Assembly: GCA_963575745.1 (NCBI GenBank)
Contig: CAUYUJ010020159.1
Span: 654,372 to 718,371, forward strand
DNA from: Prorocentrum cordatum
Lineage: Eukaryota; Sar; Dinophyceae; Prorocentrales; Prorocentraceae
Direction of reading: 5' to 3'
DNA: 64,000 bases
Made by a program: the position numbers and the translations under genes. The notes under the pieces are model-generated. The model was not told the origin of the DNA. It was given only the letters and a program-made list of their open reading frames with translations, and ran no database searches. Below, piece by piece: positions 9,421 through 20,625 of this stretch; position 1 is the stretch's first letter, and every line of letters begins with the position of its first letter.

Positions 9421-11520
9421 GCCCGCGCTAGCCACCACAATGTGATTTCCCCCAGACTCCCTGGTTGACACGACGTGGTGCATCGGCTGGTCGCCAACTG
9501 CATACGCTGTCATGAGGGCGCGTGAGAGTGGCTTCCCCCCCATGGTCACCGCCGCGGCCAGCGGGCCTCCCCTACCTGCGGGTCTGGCCCGCATGGTACG
9601 GTTCGGGGCGCTACAGGTGCTGGGCTTCGGCAAGGTGCAGACCGGCACACCTCGCCGCTTCTGGCACCACCCGATGTCGGGCCTGGTTTGGGAGTGTTCC
9701 TGCACAAGTGGTTCATCCTTTGGCGGGTCATCGCGGATCCCCCGGCAGGTCCGTCGCATGTGTCCCGATCAACGCTTGCGACTTTGTGCCCCCGATCTTT
9801 TGTGTCGGATAAGTTGCGCGCGGTGAACGCCGGCGACGTCGACGACAGGTTCCCTGACTGGTGTCGTCGCCTTCGCGTTCAAGCTCCTGCACAAGTGGTT
9901 CATCCTGTGGCAGATCATCACGGCCCCCCCGGCAGGCCGGGCCAGGTGACTTGGCCAGTGCTTGCAGCTTTACGCCCCCGATCTTCCGTGTCGGACAAGT
10001 TGCAGGCTATGTACTCAGATGGCATTGACGACTGATCCTTGACTGGGTACTGGTCGCTCTCACGCCCAAGAGCGTCCTGTGAGTCACTGCGAGTGAGGCT
10101 TCTCTTTGTGCCTTCCCATTTTCCTGCTGCCGGTTGCCCTAGCGCCCGCCGTGTCTCTCCTGTTCCTTTGCTTCACCTTTTGTTGCATGGACGGTGCGGC
10201 CACGCCTGGCCACCCCGTGCCGCCACAGTGCGGCGTGCTCCACGCCCTTTCGCGCTGTGCGGTACGGTCGGAGCTTGGCGCCACGTGTGCGACAGCTCCT
10301 TTCCGTCCGCTTCCGGTTCTGCGCTTGCGTCCCCATCTGTCGGGCCGCCTGCGTCAGTCCCCAATGAGGGTCATTTTGTCCCTGGCATGTGCACTCGCTA
10401 CAGCGGCCTATGCGCCTCTGCAGCCAATTATCTCGATCTGTGGCCCAGACGTTATTCCCGCTCGCTGGATCTGTCCTTTGAGCCGCCAATCAAAGAAGTA
10501 TCCCCTATCAGTTGGTTCCGATGGCCGCGCGCCGAGTGGGTCTGCCTTCGGCGTCGTCGGCTTTCGTTCCCACTACGTGCTGCTGGCGTCCCAGGCTGGT
10601 ACATAGTTGTCTGTCTGGGCAGTTTCTCGGAGCTTGGCGCCGCAAGGGCGACTTACTCCTGAATGCGGAGCATTTTGCTCAGTGCACGTGCATTGCACGC
10701 CTGGCGTGAAATTTGCCTGTTCCGCCGTCCCGGACACGCTTGTTGCCGGCTGACCTTTGCCGCGCGGCCGCCGACCAAAAAAGTGCCCCCTATCAGCTCC
10801 GTGGCTCCCCCTTTGGCTCAAGTTCCGCGACCCGGAATGCCTGCAGCGGGAAGCGCTACAGGCCACGACCTTGCTATTGCTCACGGTTTCGCGCGCGGGA
10901 GTTTGGGAGAGGCCAGCGCGGAAGGAACACCCATAATCGACGACGAGCCGATGTGCGCGAGAGATGTTTGCTTCGATGGCGGTCTCGGCATGGGTTTGGC
11001 CAGCGGCAGCTGGAGCTACGGTGGCGGCCGTCTGTTTCCCGGCTCGTAGCCGAGGCCGTCCTTTCGCGGCATCGAATGGCACCTCGCACTTTTGCCGCGG
11101 CACATCGGCGCGTCGGCTCGAATACTTCGTTCCCGCGCTCGCCGCGCATTTTGAAGTTTCATCTTCTTTCTTTTCGCCCACTTCGAAAGGGCAAGCAATC
11201 CGCGTAGTAGGGGTGGGCAACATCCCCAAGGGCGCCGTTGCATCCTTGCCTCCTCGGTCCATCCACGGCCGCTTCCGCTGGCCGCGCCCCGCGCGCAGAA
11301 TGTCGGCATGGCTTTCCGAGGCCCTTGCGTCCTTATCGCGCATCCTTATGATGCAGGTTGACTGTAGACCCTTTCCAGGCGTCAAGCGCCTCTTCTCAGT
11401 GAAGATTTCGGGTGCACCGAAAACCTCCTAGAAGGACGGCGGACTCCTTTGGACTGCCTGACGGGCGTCTGCCTCGTCTCTTGCTCTTGACGGCCCTCTC
11501 GTGAGTGCGCCGCCGCCATT
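9421..11520. other. Gene-poor stretch with two internal duplications
   Basis: The segment tgcacaagtggttcatcct plus flanking sequence (ggcagg, tcggataagttgc) occurs near 9699 and 9886, a tandem pair about 187 bp apart. Sequence around 10491-10530 (aaagaagtatcccctatcag) recurs near 10776-10815. Long antisense and sense frames (for example 10039-10662) have no recognisable domain and I do not call them genes. Confidence 0.4.
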
Positions 11521-11523
11521 GGC

Positions 11524-12039
11524 GGCGCGCGCCACGTGGGAGAAGGTGATCATCCGTGAGAAGAAGATCATCCACAAGCTGACGTACTACAAGCAGGGCG
11601 TCCACAACATCGGCTACGAGACTTTCCCACTCCGCTGGGGATCACCAACAACTATGCCGAGCGTATATACGAATTGATTACAAACGCAGCTCTCAAGAGA
11701 ACGGGGTACGTCATCCGACACGGGGGACAGCTACACCGCGACGACATCATGACCATGGTCACGGCTGTTCTCATGATGGCGTCCAGTACAGGACGGAACG
11801 CGTTGTGTAACTTGCAGCCCGGGGAACATCTGCGCGACATGCAGCTCGAAGAAAAACTGCGTAAGCGGCAACCCAAATACGACAACGAGTACGCCACCAA
11901 GGCCAGCGCCAGGAACGACACGATCGAGCAGACCGAGGAGGTTGCTAAGTACGTCGTCGTGGAGGTACCGGTGAACGACGACCGCTCCGCCCACGACGGG
12001 CGCGACTACGACCGCGCCGCCTACGACGAGTGCTACTAG
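11524..12039 (+). pseudogene. Unidentified coding remnant
   Basis: I do not recognise the family. One frame reads WEKVIIREKKIIHKLTYY near 11539-11592, then the character shifts frame and continues as YAERIYELITNAALKRTGYV from about 11653. Next come HRDDIMTMVTAVLMMASS and a charged helical tail (MQLEEKLRKRQPKYDNEY, IEQTEEVAKYVVVEVPVND) to TAG at 12037-12039. The ordered amphipathic pattern and balanced composition look protein-coding, unlike the surrounding low-complexity DNA. It lies immediately upstream of the heptad-coding repeat and could be its non-repetitive N-terminal domain. Confidence 0.4.
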
Positions 12040-12199
12040 GACAGGTTTGTCGATAACGACCTGTGCTCCCAATGATTGCGACGGATCGCAGGGCCACGAA
12101 AACCACCAGGACTACAGGGACACTCAGAACGTGGCACACTACGATTTGGCAGCCGACGACTCCGACTCGGACCTCCGGTTCTACGAAGAGAGCATGCCC

Positions 12200-13560
12200 T
12201 CTGAGCTGCTACAGCCACAAGCAGAGTTACCAGGGCCACCGAACGACCTTCGGGGACCGCGAGCGGATCTACGAGGGTCACGCGCACAGCTGCGAGAGCC
12301 ACCAGAAGAGCTTTAAGCCCCACGCGCCGAGCCACGAGGCGCGCCAGCAGAGCCACCAGAGCCACAGGCTGAGCCACGAGGGCCGCGAGCTGAGCTACGC
12401 GAAGCAGGGCCACGAGGGCCACCTGGAAAGCTACAGTTGGGCTACTATCTGAGCTACGAGGGCAACGGCCAGAACGACGATCGCCACCAGCGGAGCGACC
12501 AGGGCCACCAGATGACTTCGGGGACCGCGCGCTGAATGACGAGGACCACGCGCACAGCGACGAGAGTCACCAGAAGGTCTTCGAAACCAACCTGCTGAGC
12601 TACCAGAGCCATCATCGGCAGACCCACGAGAGCTACATGCTGTGCTGCGTGGACAACGAGCTGAGCTACGAGGGCCACGGGCACAGCTACGGGAGCAACC
12701 AGATGTACTACAGGACCCAGCCCCCGCGCTACGAGAGCCACCTGCCGAGCCACGGGGGCCGCAAGCTGAGCAGCGAAGACCGCAAATTGAGCCGCGAAGT
12801 TCCTACGCCAGCTACCAGCTGAACCACGAAGACCGCCTGCTGCGCTACGGGGGCCACCAGCTGTGCTGCGAGGACGACGGGCACAGCTGCGATCGCGACG
12901 AGGCCCGCTGCTGAGCTCCCAGGACCACAGCCAGAGCTACGCGGACTACAGGCGACGAGCTAGACGACAAGGGTCAGAAGCAGAACGCCGGCACCCACCA
13001 GTTGAATTACGACTGCCCCAGGCGGAGCTACGTGGGCCAACGCCTGAGTTACGCGGGCGCCAAGAGCTGAATTGCAAGGATCACCTGCTGAGCAAGGAAA
13101 GCCACCAGCTGAACTACGAGGACCACGTACTACGCTACTGGGACCACGCGCTGGGCGACCAAGACCACAGGCAGGGCTTCGAGCACCGCAGGCAGGGCTC
13201 CGAGGACGGCCAGCTTTACTACGAGAGCTACGATGATCACCTGCTGAGCTACCAAGGGCACAACCTCAGTCACGCGGGCTACAGGAACAATAGACGAGGC
13301 TCTTGCAGAAACATTAGGGCAACCAGCCGAACTACAAGGCCCAGGTGAAGAAGTCCGAAAGCCACCAGCCCAACTAGAAGGGCCACCTGCGGAGCTAGGA
13401 ACGCCACAATTGTAGCTACGCGGCCCACGAGCAAAAGTACGAGTGCCTCCCGCACGGCCACCAGGGCGACGAGCTGAACTGCCAGGCAACGAGAGCAACG
13501 ATCTTGGCTACGGGAACCACCAGCAGGATCACCCTGACTACAAGAGCAAGCCGGAACACC
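12200..13560 (+). repeat. Decayed 21-bp tandem repeat coding a heptapeptide
   Basis: Successive 21-bp units code variants of the heptapeptide x-L-S-Y-E-G-H. Readable runs include ELSYEGH, GHSYGSN, QMYYRTQ, PPRYESH, LPSHGGR and KLSSEDR (12657 onward), and ELNCKDH, LLSKESH, QLNYEDH, VLRYWDH and ALGDQDH (13070-13165). Frame changes and stops break the array into several open pieces (12047-12316, 12642-12914, 12863-13348). The units are GC-rich, dominated by gagctac, gagggccac and gagccac. It may derive from a repetitive Tyr/His-rich protein, but I cannot name one. Confidence 0.6.
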
Positions 13561-14784
13561 TTTGCACGCAAGACTACGTCAGGGGGCGCCAGCCCGCGCA
13601 ATCAGGCTTAACGGCCAGAGGCGCAACAGTGGCCTCGAGGGTATTTGAAGCGCGTGGGGTAACCATCGCGGAGCGCTGAGCATGTAAATGTGGATCGAGG
13701 GCCATCCGGGTATAGAAATTCGTCGAGTCCATCGACAGGCGTGTCCGAGCGCTTATACGACCTCGCAGCCTCTGAAGGCCAGTCAGGATTCACCCAGTTT
13801 TTCTGCAACATGCTCAACAACGACAGCCTTTTCGACATAGTCTACGCTTGGGTGGCGAAACAATTTCGTTAGGACTGGCCACCCTGAAGCCGTTGATTCT
13901 GGTTGTCCAGCATACGTTAACCGAATGCTTGGGACGTGCGACGTCTACACCGCGACGGACAAGGTACGCCGTGTACAGCGTCACGCGCAAAGTACGCCGT
14001 CCTCGTGGCGTACTTCTTCATCACGATCATGTGAGTCGCCCCGCCGCTCTCCTCTTCATTGTTGCTCCTCTCTGGCCTACCTCGGGATGTCGGATGTACA
14101 TGGCGGCCTCCATCGTCTCCCCCCTCTGAAACGTAAACTGGGCCCCCCGGAGATCCGTGGGGCTCCCGCGCCCATCGCCCGCGGCGCACCGCTAGGCGCG
14201 CGGGGCAGCCGCGCGGACTTGGAGACAGCAGAGACTACTGCGCGCGAGAGAGGGAAGGACGATTGGAGGCGGGGGGGTCCACAAAGGGATTTGGAGGAGG
14301 AGGGCAGGGCAGGAGGCGGAGGGATAAGGTGGACGAAGTGGAAGAGGCAGGAGGAAGGATGATGGGACCAGAGAAGAGTGGATGGGGGAGTGAGAAAAGG
14401 GGCGGGCAGAAGGATGGAATAGGGGAGCGGGGAGAGGGGGGGGAGAGGGCGAAACTTGTTGCATGCATGTGGTTTCGGCCCCGTCGCCAGGCGGTTTCCT
14501 TGTATAGATTGGCGCCCGCAGCGCTGGGAGGCGCAGGGTAAATCTGCAAAATGAGGAGATTTGCCAACTTCCCCTGTTTCTTCTCCCCACTTCGCCCGAT
14601 GCGAACGCAGCATGAGAAGAGCGGAAGGGGCACCGAAGAAAGGGAGTCTTCTGAATAGGAAGCGCATACCGCACGTAAACATCCGCACGATGGTAAGCGT
14701 TGGCGTGTTCGGTTTGTCTACGGCGAACGTGTTGTAATAGGTTGCACGTGCGCCAACGTGGGCCAACGTGGGCCCCAAGCAACG
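13561..14784. other. Gene-poor stretch with purine-rich tract
   Basis: No recognisable gene. Positions 14260-14460 form a G/A-rich low-complexity tract (ggaggaggg, gaagtggaagaggcagg) whose complement gives long Pro/Ser/Leu-rich antisense frames. I treat these as artefacts of composition. Confidence 0.35.
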
Positions 14785-15000
14785 CGTTACTGTACAGTGG
14801 AGGTGCAAGTCATATGGTGTAACATACATGGTGATAGCTATGCCGTGTAAGCTGTGTGAAGTGAGGCTTGGCGGTGAAATCTAAGCGGTGCGAGCTACGT
14901 GGTGTAAGCAATGTCGTGAAAGATGTGCGGTGCGAGCTGGAGGTGTAAAATCTAGGCTACGGGTTACAACTTATGTGGGATAACCTAGCTGGGGCGCACC
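14785..15000 (+). repeat. Short-motif array, related to inverted copy near 62.2-62.4 kb
   Basis: Motifs of the form gtgtaagct, gtgcgagct and ggtgtaa are iterated every 15-30 bases. The reverse complement of 62200-62425 begins with the same cagtggaggtg block and carries the same iterated gtgtaagc-like motifs, so the two stretches are diverged copies in opposite orientation. Confidence 0.5.
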
Positions 15001-15170
15001 ATCGTCATCCCCCCCTAGCGCGGGGCCCCTTTCTGAGGCGTCCACGAGGCGGCACGGGCCCGCGACGTGGCGCAACCTTGGCATACCTCCGCAGCGCTGT
15101 GCGCCCGCGAGGCGCCCGCGAGGCGGCACGGATGGCACCGTGGCGCAGCCTCGGCATACGGTGAGGGCCC
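15001..15170 (+). repeat. Dispersed GC-rich dimer repeat (copy 1)
   Basis: Two imperfect units of about 75 bp (near 15031-15100 and 15109-15163) each contain cgaggcggcacgg, then a cgtggcgca core, then ggcatac. Related dimers or monomers occur near 22365-22545 and, inverted, near 62105-62185. It sits just upstream of the first open frame of retrotransposon 1. Confidence 0.6.
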
Positions 15171-16244
15171 ATGCCAAGAAACACCATGGTTGCCTCCAGG
15201 GTGCCCTGGGTTTCTCGGGTGTCGATGGTTTTGCCGTTGAGAGCGCGACGTTCCCACGCCAAGAGTCAGTGGATGCTGCAGCCAGGCCTCGCTTCGGACG
15301 GGCCGGCATCTGAGCACACAGGTGCCACGCAGATGATGCATGACATGGGCATCGCCGCTGATCTACCGCAGCCCCAGGCTGGAGTTGAGCAACTCTGCCC
15401 CATATGCCTGGGCGCTCCAGCTGCTTGCCAATGCGAGCGTGGCGCGGCGGCGGGGGCGCGAACGATCGCATTGGCGTCTTACCTCGTCGCGGATCGTGCG
15501 GCGACAGCTGCCGCTCCGCATGTCGCAGCGTCAGCCACGCTAGTCGCGGAGGCACATGCGCCTCCAGCACTGGCAATGATACCGGCAGGACGGCCACAAG
15601 AGGCTGCTCTGACGCCCGCGCAGCGGCCGTCTCCGCCAGGGCTGCACCCCCCTGCTGCTGGTGTGCTAGCGGCTGGCTCTTCTGCGCCCGCAGTCTCGCT
15701 GCTTGAGGTCGTGGTGGCTGGCGGAGGGGGCGCAACCGATGCGGCCATGGATGCGGCACCAGGGGCAGCAGTGGTGTATGACGAGTGGTTCGCGGACATG
15801 CTGGAGGACGCTTTGGCCAGCTACTTCGTGGCCGCGGCGGTGCAACCCACGCAGGTGCAGATCAAAGCGCGCAGCGAAATCCACGGCTGGAGCGACTTGC
15901 AGCAGCTCCCCGAGGGGGTTGGGTTCCGCCTGTCGCACCCCGACCCCTGGGCAGCTGTGGGCGTGGCTCCCTCGCGTTCCGCACAGGAGCAGCGGACAGC
16001 GGTCACCCGGAGGCTGGAGTTGGGAAAGCTCCTCCTCTCCATCGCTGGCAAGGGGAACTGGGCGGAGCAGGAGGAAGACGCCGCCGACGAGGGAGAGCGG
16101 CAACTGCAATTGCACGGAGGTAAGATCCTGGAGGAAATTGCTGCGCGAGGCAGCCGCCAGGGCAAAAAGATGCCTGGCACGGCACGGCTGTGCCAAGAGC
16201 TCGGGGCTGTGGGGCCTTCGTCTGCTTGGCAACTTGGACGGTGA
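15171..16244 (+). CDS. Candidate LINE ORF1 (first part)
   Basis: The frame gives 357 residues from the ATG at 15171. It contains LCPICLGAPAACQCE near 15390-15435, a CPIC plus CQC cluster that may bind zinc. An Ala/Pro-rich linker follows, then a more ordered acidic region (VYDEWFADMLEDALASYFV and RLELGKLLLSIAGKGNWAEQ). No domain is named with confidence. Its position upstream of an APE/RT ORF on the same strand makes it a likely ORF1 (RNA-binding) product. It is also in the same frame as 17001-17645 and the endonuclease. Confidence 0.5.
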   Translation: MPRNTMVASRVPWVSRVSMVLPLRARRSHAKSQWMLQPGLASDGPASEHTGATQMMHDMGIAADLPQPQAGVEQLCPICLGAPAACQCERGAAAGARTIALASYLVADRAATAAAPHVAASATLVAEAHAPPALAMIPAGRPQEAALTPAQRPSPPGLHPPAAGVLAAGSSAPAVSLLEVVVAGGGGATDAAMDAAPGAAVVYDEWFADMLEDALASYFVAAAVQPTQVQIKARSEIHGWSDLQQLPEGVGFRLSHPDPWAAVGVAPSRSAQEQRTAVTRRLELGKLLLSIAGKGNWAEQEEDAADEGERQLQLHGGKILEEIAARGSRQGKKMPGTARLCQELGAVGPSSAWQLGR

Positions 16245-16993
16245 CCAGGGGATCGTGGTTACGCAGTGCATCGACCATTTACGGCGGCGCAGCCTCTTGG
16301 CCTCCCTGCGCCCTCGGACCAGAGGAGGCCACCGCGCTGCACATCGGACTCTGCTCTTCGACAGCGGCAACCTCGTGGGAGGAATGCCGAGGAAAAATGA
16401 TTATCCTTTGGTCGCCCCCAGGCGCCGATGACCTTGGCCGCCTGCTGAGCGGCTTCGTTAAACACACAGCCACACAGGGCCCGACAGCATCTCTCAGGCT
16501 GATCTGTCCCGTGGACGAGCTTCCTGGCTGCACCTCCCCCTCGTCGGTCCTGCAGCATTGGTCGCACACGGCAGTCTCGAGCAGATCAGCCCCGGAGGGC
16601 GATTTGCCCAGACGAGTTGGCGCCCGATTGGGATCTTGACATTCTGCAAGGGCGCCGTGCTGAGCTTGCCGGCGGCAATCATGGGGGAAGAGCCTATTCG
16701 TTAAGCAGATCGGCATCGACCACGTGATCCTCCTGGACTACCCCACCACCGCGCAAGCAGGCATGCTCCAGCTCACTGAGGGCGCCGCGGGAGCTGGATG
16801 GCGTCTCAGTGAACCTCGCCGCAGCTTGGCCTCCAACAAGGCCGCCCCGCGATTGCGCCAGTCGCTCTTCACAGGAGCTGCGCTCTGCACCGCCGCGGAT
16901 GCAGCGGCTCTGGCCAGGTAACTCCACAAGAAGATGCGCCCGCTCGGAGGCGTCGCAGCCAGGAGCGACATCTTCCTAAGTAGATAACACAGC
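16190..16993 (+). pseudogene. Broken middle part of LINE ORF1 region
   Basis: Protein-like sequence moves to frame 2: MIILWSPPGADDLGRLL, RLICPVDELPGCTSPSSVL and LQHWSHTAV (16395-16600), then VILLDYPTTAQAGMLQL and SLFTGAALCTAADAAALAR near 16724-16921. The frame is cut at 16637-16639 and 16919-16921. I interpret this as the linker between the two frame-3 pieces, displaced by indels. No domain is recognised. Confidence 0.35.
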
Positions 16994-17000
16994 CCTACTG

Positions 17001-17645
17001 GTGCAGGCAGCTAGTATACAGGGCATTATCTTGGCAGGCGAGCTGTGCACGGAGGTGTTCCCGTCGGGGCCGAAAACTGCAGTGATTCGCGCTCAGATCG
17101 ACGAGACCCGATGGGAGGCTCGACTGCGAGACTGGGAAGCTGATCCTACCCAGTCGGTGCTGCAGCTTCGCCACAAACGGCTGGTCAATGGCGGGGCTGC
17201 GTGTGCCACCGCCCCGGGGACGCATGATCAGCAGAGGCGGCTCGCTTCCGGCGCTTCGGAAGTATCCGCGCGTCTGGTGATGCAGCTCAGGGGGCCTCCT
17301 GGCCCTAGACCCGACCAGCTCCTGCAGGCCATCAGCAACGCGCTCGCCGCGGCGACGGGGGGGCAGAGGTTTGCCACTATCTCTCCTGATGAGGCGCTGC
17401 AGTGCTTTACGCTGCGTCCCGAGAGGGGCCACATGAGAGGTGCGTTCACTGGGCGGCTGGAGGTGGCGGTCCGCTCTGCCGCTGAGGCGAGGCACATCCA
17501 TGAGCTTTTGAATGGGTGGGGTCTCCAGGTGGGGTTGGACATGCTCTCGCTGAAGTCCAGCTCGCCTACGTCGGCGGCCAGTCGGGAAACGGCCGCCGGT
17601 GCTAGGTGCCTCAGCCGGCCTGCACCGGACCTCCGACGTGGCTAA
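17001..17645 (+). CDS. Candidate LINE ORF1/ORF2 linker protein
   Basis: The frame gives 214 residues of ordered sequence: GIILAGELCTEVFPSGPKTAVI, RWEARLRDWEADPTQSVLQL, RPDQLLQAISNALAAATGG and a basic segment. The central part (EARHIHELLNGWGLQV) resembles an RRM-like or nucleic-acid-binding fold in pattern only, and no motif proves it. It ends at TAA (17643-17645), but the same frame reopens immediately and runs into the endonuclease, so the stop may be a single mutation within one long ORF. Confidence 0.45.
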   Translation: MQAASIQGIILAGELCTEVFPSGPKTAVIRAQIDETRWEARLRDWEADPTQSVLQLRHKRLVNGGAACATAPGTHDQQRRLASGASEVSARLVMQLRGPPGPRPDQLLQAISNALAAATGGQRFATISPDEALQCFTLRPERGHMRGAFTGRLEVAVRSAAEARHIHELLNGWGLQVGLDMLSLKSSSPTSAASRETAAGARCLSRPAPDLRRG

Positions 17646-18650
17646 CCCGTTCGTGTTTCTTCTGACGTTCTCGTTCGGCGGGTCGGCGCGGCGGCTTGCG
17701 CCCAGACCCCGCCGTCGCTCCCTCCTGCGCGGCCAGCCCCGCGGTTCCCGCGACCGCCCCGGGCTCCCGCCCCACCTGGCGGCGCTCCGCATGAACCCAG
17801 CGCGCGTTACGACAGCGGCCGAGGACCATACCAGGGTGACGTCCGGATCACGACGTGGAATGCGCAGGGTCTCTTCGCATGCCGGACAATGGCGCAGAAG
17901 CGTAAGCGGGCCCATGCGAAGCGTCTCTTCCACGAGTGCGACGTATTGGTATTCACGGAGACGCACTCCACTCTGGAGACCGAGGCAGCCTTCGCCAGCT
18001 TCGAGGATAGTCGGGCCTTTCGGGCCCACGGGACCTCGTCCCGTGCAGGGGTGGGGGTCATACTCCGCGAGTCTTTCCTGCGACAGTTCGACGGGGGCTT
18101 CGACTGGCGCGTCTTGGTGCCAGGGAGAGCTGGTGAGTTGTGGCTCAACGGGGAGTTCGGAGACACCTCCATCTTCGGCGTGTACTTTGCCACGGGGCTC
18201 GACGAGGAGGATGAGCAGGAGCACCGGGTGCCGGTCTGGACAGCGAGTCGATGCGTGCGGGAGACCTTAGGCGCCGCCCTGGCGTGCGCGGAGGCCCGCC
18301 TCAGCTTCGTGATCAGCGACTTCAACAAGGCTGCGGACGACCTCGCGCGGATCTGCACGCGCGGGAACGTCCCGCAGGGTGGGCGCGACCGGCCTGAATA
18401 TTCCCACTGGCGGCAGCTTGTCCACCCTCGTGGGCTCCGACTCTGGCGGCATCCGGCGTATACATTCCAGCAGAACGACACCGTCTCGTGAATCGATCTG
18501 TGCGATTCCAACCTGCACCCGAGCCACTGCTTGAATGAGCGCGTGGGCGTGCTTGTTGGACAGTGGGTGCCTGACCTCTCGACGCACCGGGCCCTTGCGG
18601 CGCGCCGCATGGGCAAGCAGGATTTCGCGCGGCTGGCGGCTGGCGGCAGG
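17646..18650 (+). pseudogene. APE-type endonuclease domain of LINE ORF2
   Basis: This domain nicks target DNA for target-primed reverse transcription. After a Pro-rich leader, frame 3 reads RITTWNAQGL (17844-17873; the Asn of the first EEP motif), CDVLVFTETH (about 17937-17966; catalytic Glu), FGVYFATG, and FVISDFNKAADD (about 18307-18342; equivalent to the usual GDFN, with the Gly changed to Ser). It then reads YTFQQNDTVS-stop-IDL. In homologous elements the last motif carries Arg before Ile-Asp, so the TGA at 18489-18491 is most simply a CGA-to-TGA change. Protein character moves to frame 1 near 18650. Confidence 0.75.
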
Positions 18651-20625
18651 GCAGCGGCCCCCGCCAGAGCTCGGCCCGGTTCCAGCATGGCATGCTCGTG
18701 CCAAGCTCGTCTTTGTTGACAAGTTGACGTCGGGAGGCACGGCGGCAGGCTCAGCGCTAGGTTGGCTCTGGCTACTCAAAGATGCCATGGTCGAGGCTGC
18801 CGCGGGGCTCCGGCGGGGCTCGCCGCGCGCGTTCGAGGATGATGACGTGGCCGTCCAGCTGACCTGGACGATGCGTTGCCTCCGGCACTGGCAGGCGGGC
18901 CAGTGGCACCTCGCGTGCAAAGCCCAGGCTGCATACCTTGCTCTTTGCCACGTTGCTGGCTGGCAGCGTTCGGCCGCAGTTCAATGGCTTCGCGATCGCG
19001 CCCTTGACCTTGCCGTCAAACAGGCGCGACAAGAACTGGGACAAATGCAGGATGCCCGGCGTCGCGGTGATCCAGAACCCACTCTCCATGGATTGCGGCA
19101 GCGAGCGATGGCCACGTTGCGACGGCTACGACCTCGAGCGGAGGGCCACATCCAGGCGGTGGAACTCACTGGTGGCCAGGCCACCTCGGACCCACACCTC
19201 ATGGCCTCGACGCTTGCCCGCCACTGGGGCCAGGCATTCCAGCGGAAAGGAACCGATCGCACCGTGGACCTCACCACCTGGACAGCGCAGTTGCCTCAAC
19301 TCACGGACCTTACCCAAGACTGGCATGTCGCGGTGGAGGACGTGAAGCAGGCGGTCAACTCGTCGGGCTCGTCGCCCCCTGGCCCCGATGGCACCCCTTA
19401 GTCCTTCTGGAAAGGCATCGGGGGGACCAGGCACACGGTGCTCTACGACTGCCTCGTCGCACTCATGGCGGATGGGTCGGCGGACAGGCTCGCGGCGGAG
19501 TATGGCTCAGCTGATGATTGTTTCGGACCTTGCGACTTTAATGCGAGCTTGCTGGTACTGCTGCCGAAGAAGCCCGCCCGCGTCGACCCAGAGCTTGGCC
19601 ACGTGCGCAGGCCAGAGGACACGAGGCCGCTGATGCTTGTGGACACTTCCAGCCGCATTCTGGCCAGCACGCCCCGGCTGAAGATCGAACCAGCGGTGGA
19701 GAAGCTCGTCAACGATCGCCAGCGGGGTTTTCTGCAAGGCAGGTCCATTTTTGCCAACATAGTCGAACTCGAGGCCATCATGCAAGAGGCGGCCCTCAAG
19801 TGGTCCCAACCCACGGCGTGGCTCTTTGACATGAGAGCCGCGTTCCCGTCGATCGAGCACAACTTTTTGCGCGAGATGCTGGGGTTGAGCGGGCTCCCAC
19901 TGCCGCTGCGGAATGCGATCCGGGCCTTCTGCGCGGTAGAGAGCTGCTGCCTGAGGGCGCACGGGGAGCGACTGGGCGGCTTCTGCATCTTCACCGGGAT
20001 CCGGCAGGGATGTCTATTAAGTCTTTTTCTTTACGTTCTTGCCATAGAAGCACCCAATCAGGCGCTTGTCCTGATTGGCGGGCGCGCTGCCTACAGAGCG
20101 CACGCTGATGACGTAGCACTGGTGGCAGAAGGCTGCCTGATCTGCCGGAGCCGCGTCAAGCGGCACTTCGGCTTGCTGGCGAGAGCTTCGGGGCTCCACC
20201 TCAATCTGCAGAAATCGGTAGTCATGCCGCTTTGGGGGTGGCGCCTGGACGCGGCCGCGCAGGAGTGGAGCAATCGCGTGCCAGAGTGGGGCAGCATGCG
20301 CGTTTCGCACAGTGGCTCATACTTGGGCTTCCAGGTTGGCTCATTGGCAGGTGAGGATGTTTGGGCGGCGCCAGTTAAAACCTTTAGAGAGGCCGTAATT
20401 GCTTGGGCGGAGCGGGGTTTGGGGGTGTGCCTCACCGTGCTGGCCTACAACGCGTACGTACTCCCTAAACTGATGTATATAGCACAACTTCAAGGCCGTT
20501 TCAAAGACTGGCCAGCCACAGAGGCATGGGCTATCCAACGCCTCTTCCCTGGCCCGGCTGGGTGGCTACCGAGCTCGATCGCGCAGCGCATGCAGGACGA
20601 GTTGGGCATGCCGACGCAGCTCTGA
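18650..20625 (+). pseudogene. Reverse transcriptase of LINE retrotransposon 1
   Basis: RNA-dependent DNA polymerase of an APE-class LINE. Frame 1 is open over about 650 residues, broken only by TAG at 19399-19401 in the motif GPDGTP-stop-SFWKG, where an aromatic residue (Tyr codon TAC/TAT) is expected. Visible motifs are RPLMLVDTSSRI and RQRGFLQGRS (19621-19745), motif A LFDMRAAFPS with catalytic Asp at 19828-19830, motif B GIRQGCLLS near 19996-20022, motif C AHADDVALV with the Asp pair at 20107-20112, and LHLNLQKSVVM near 20191-20226. All three catalytic Asp residues are present. The last part (SHSGSYLGFQVG, LPKLMYIAQLQ) fits the thumb. Confidence 0.85.

Noticed and set aside
10106-10606. 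Signal-peptide-like frame (MCLPIFLLPVALAPAV...)
   Set aside because: The following sequence is low-complexity with no domain, and overlapping frames are equally open.
16995-18224. 409-codon antisense frame over the first LINE
   Set aside because: It opposes the recognisable ORF1/endonuclease frames and has no domain. GC-rich antisense frames are commonly open here.
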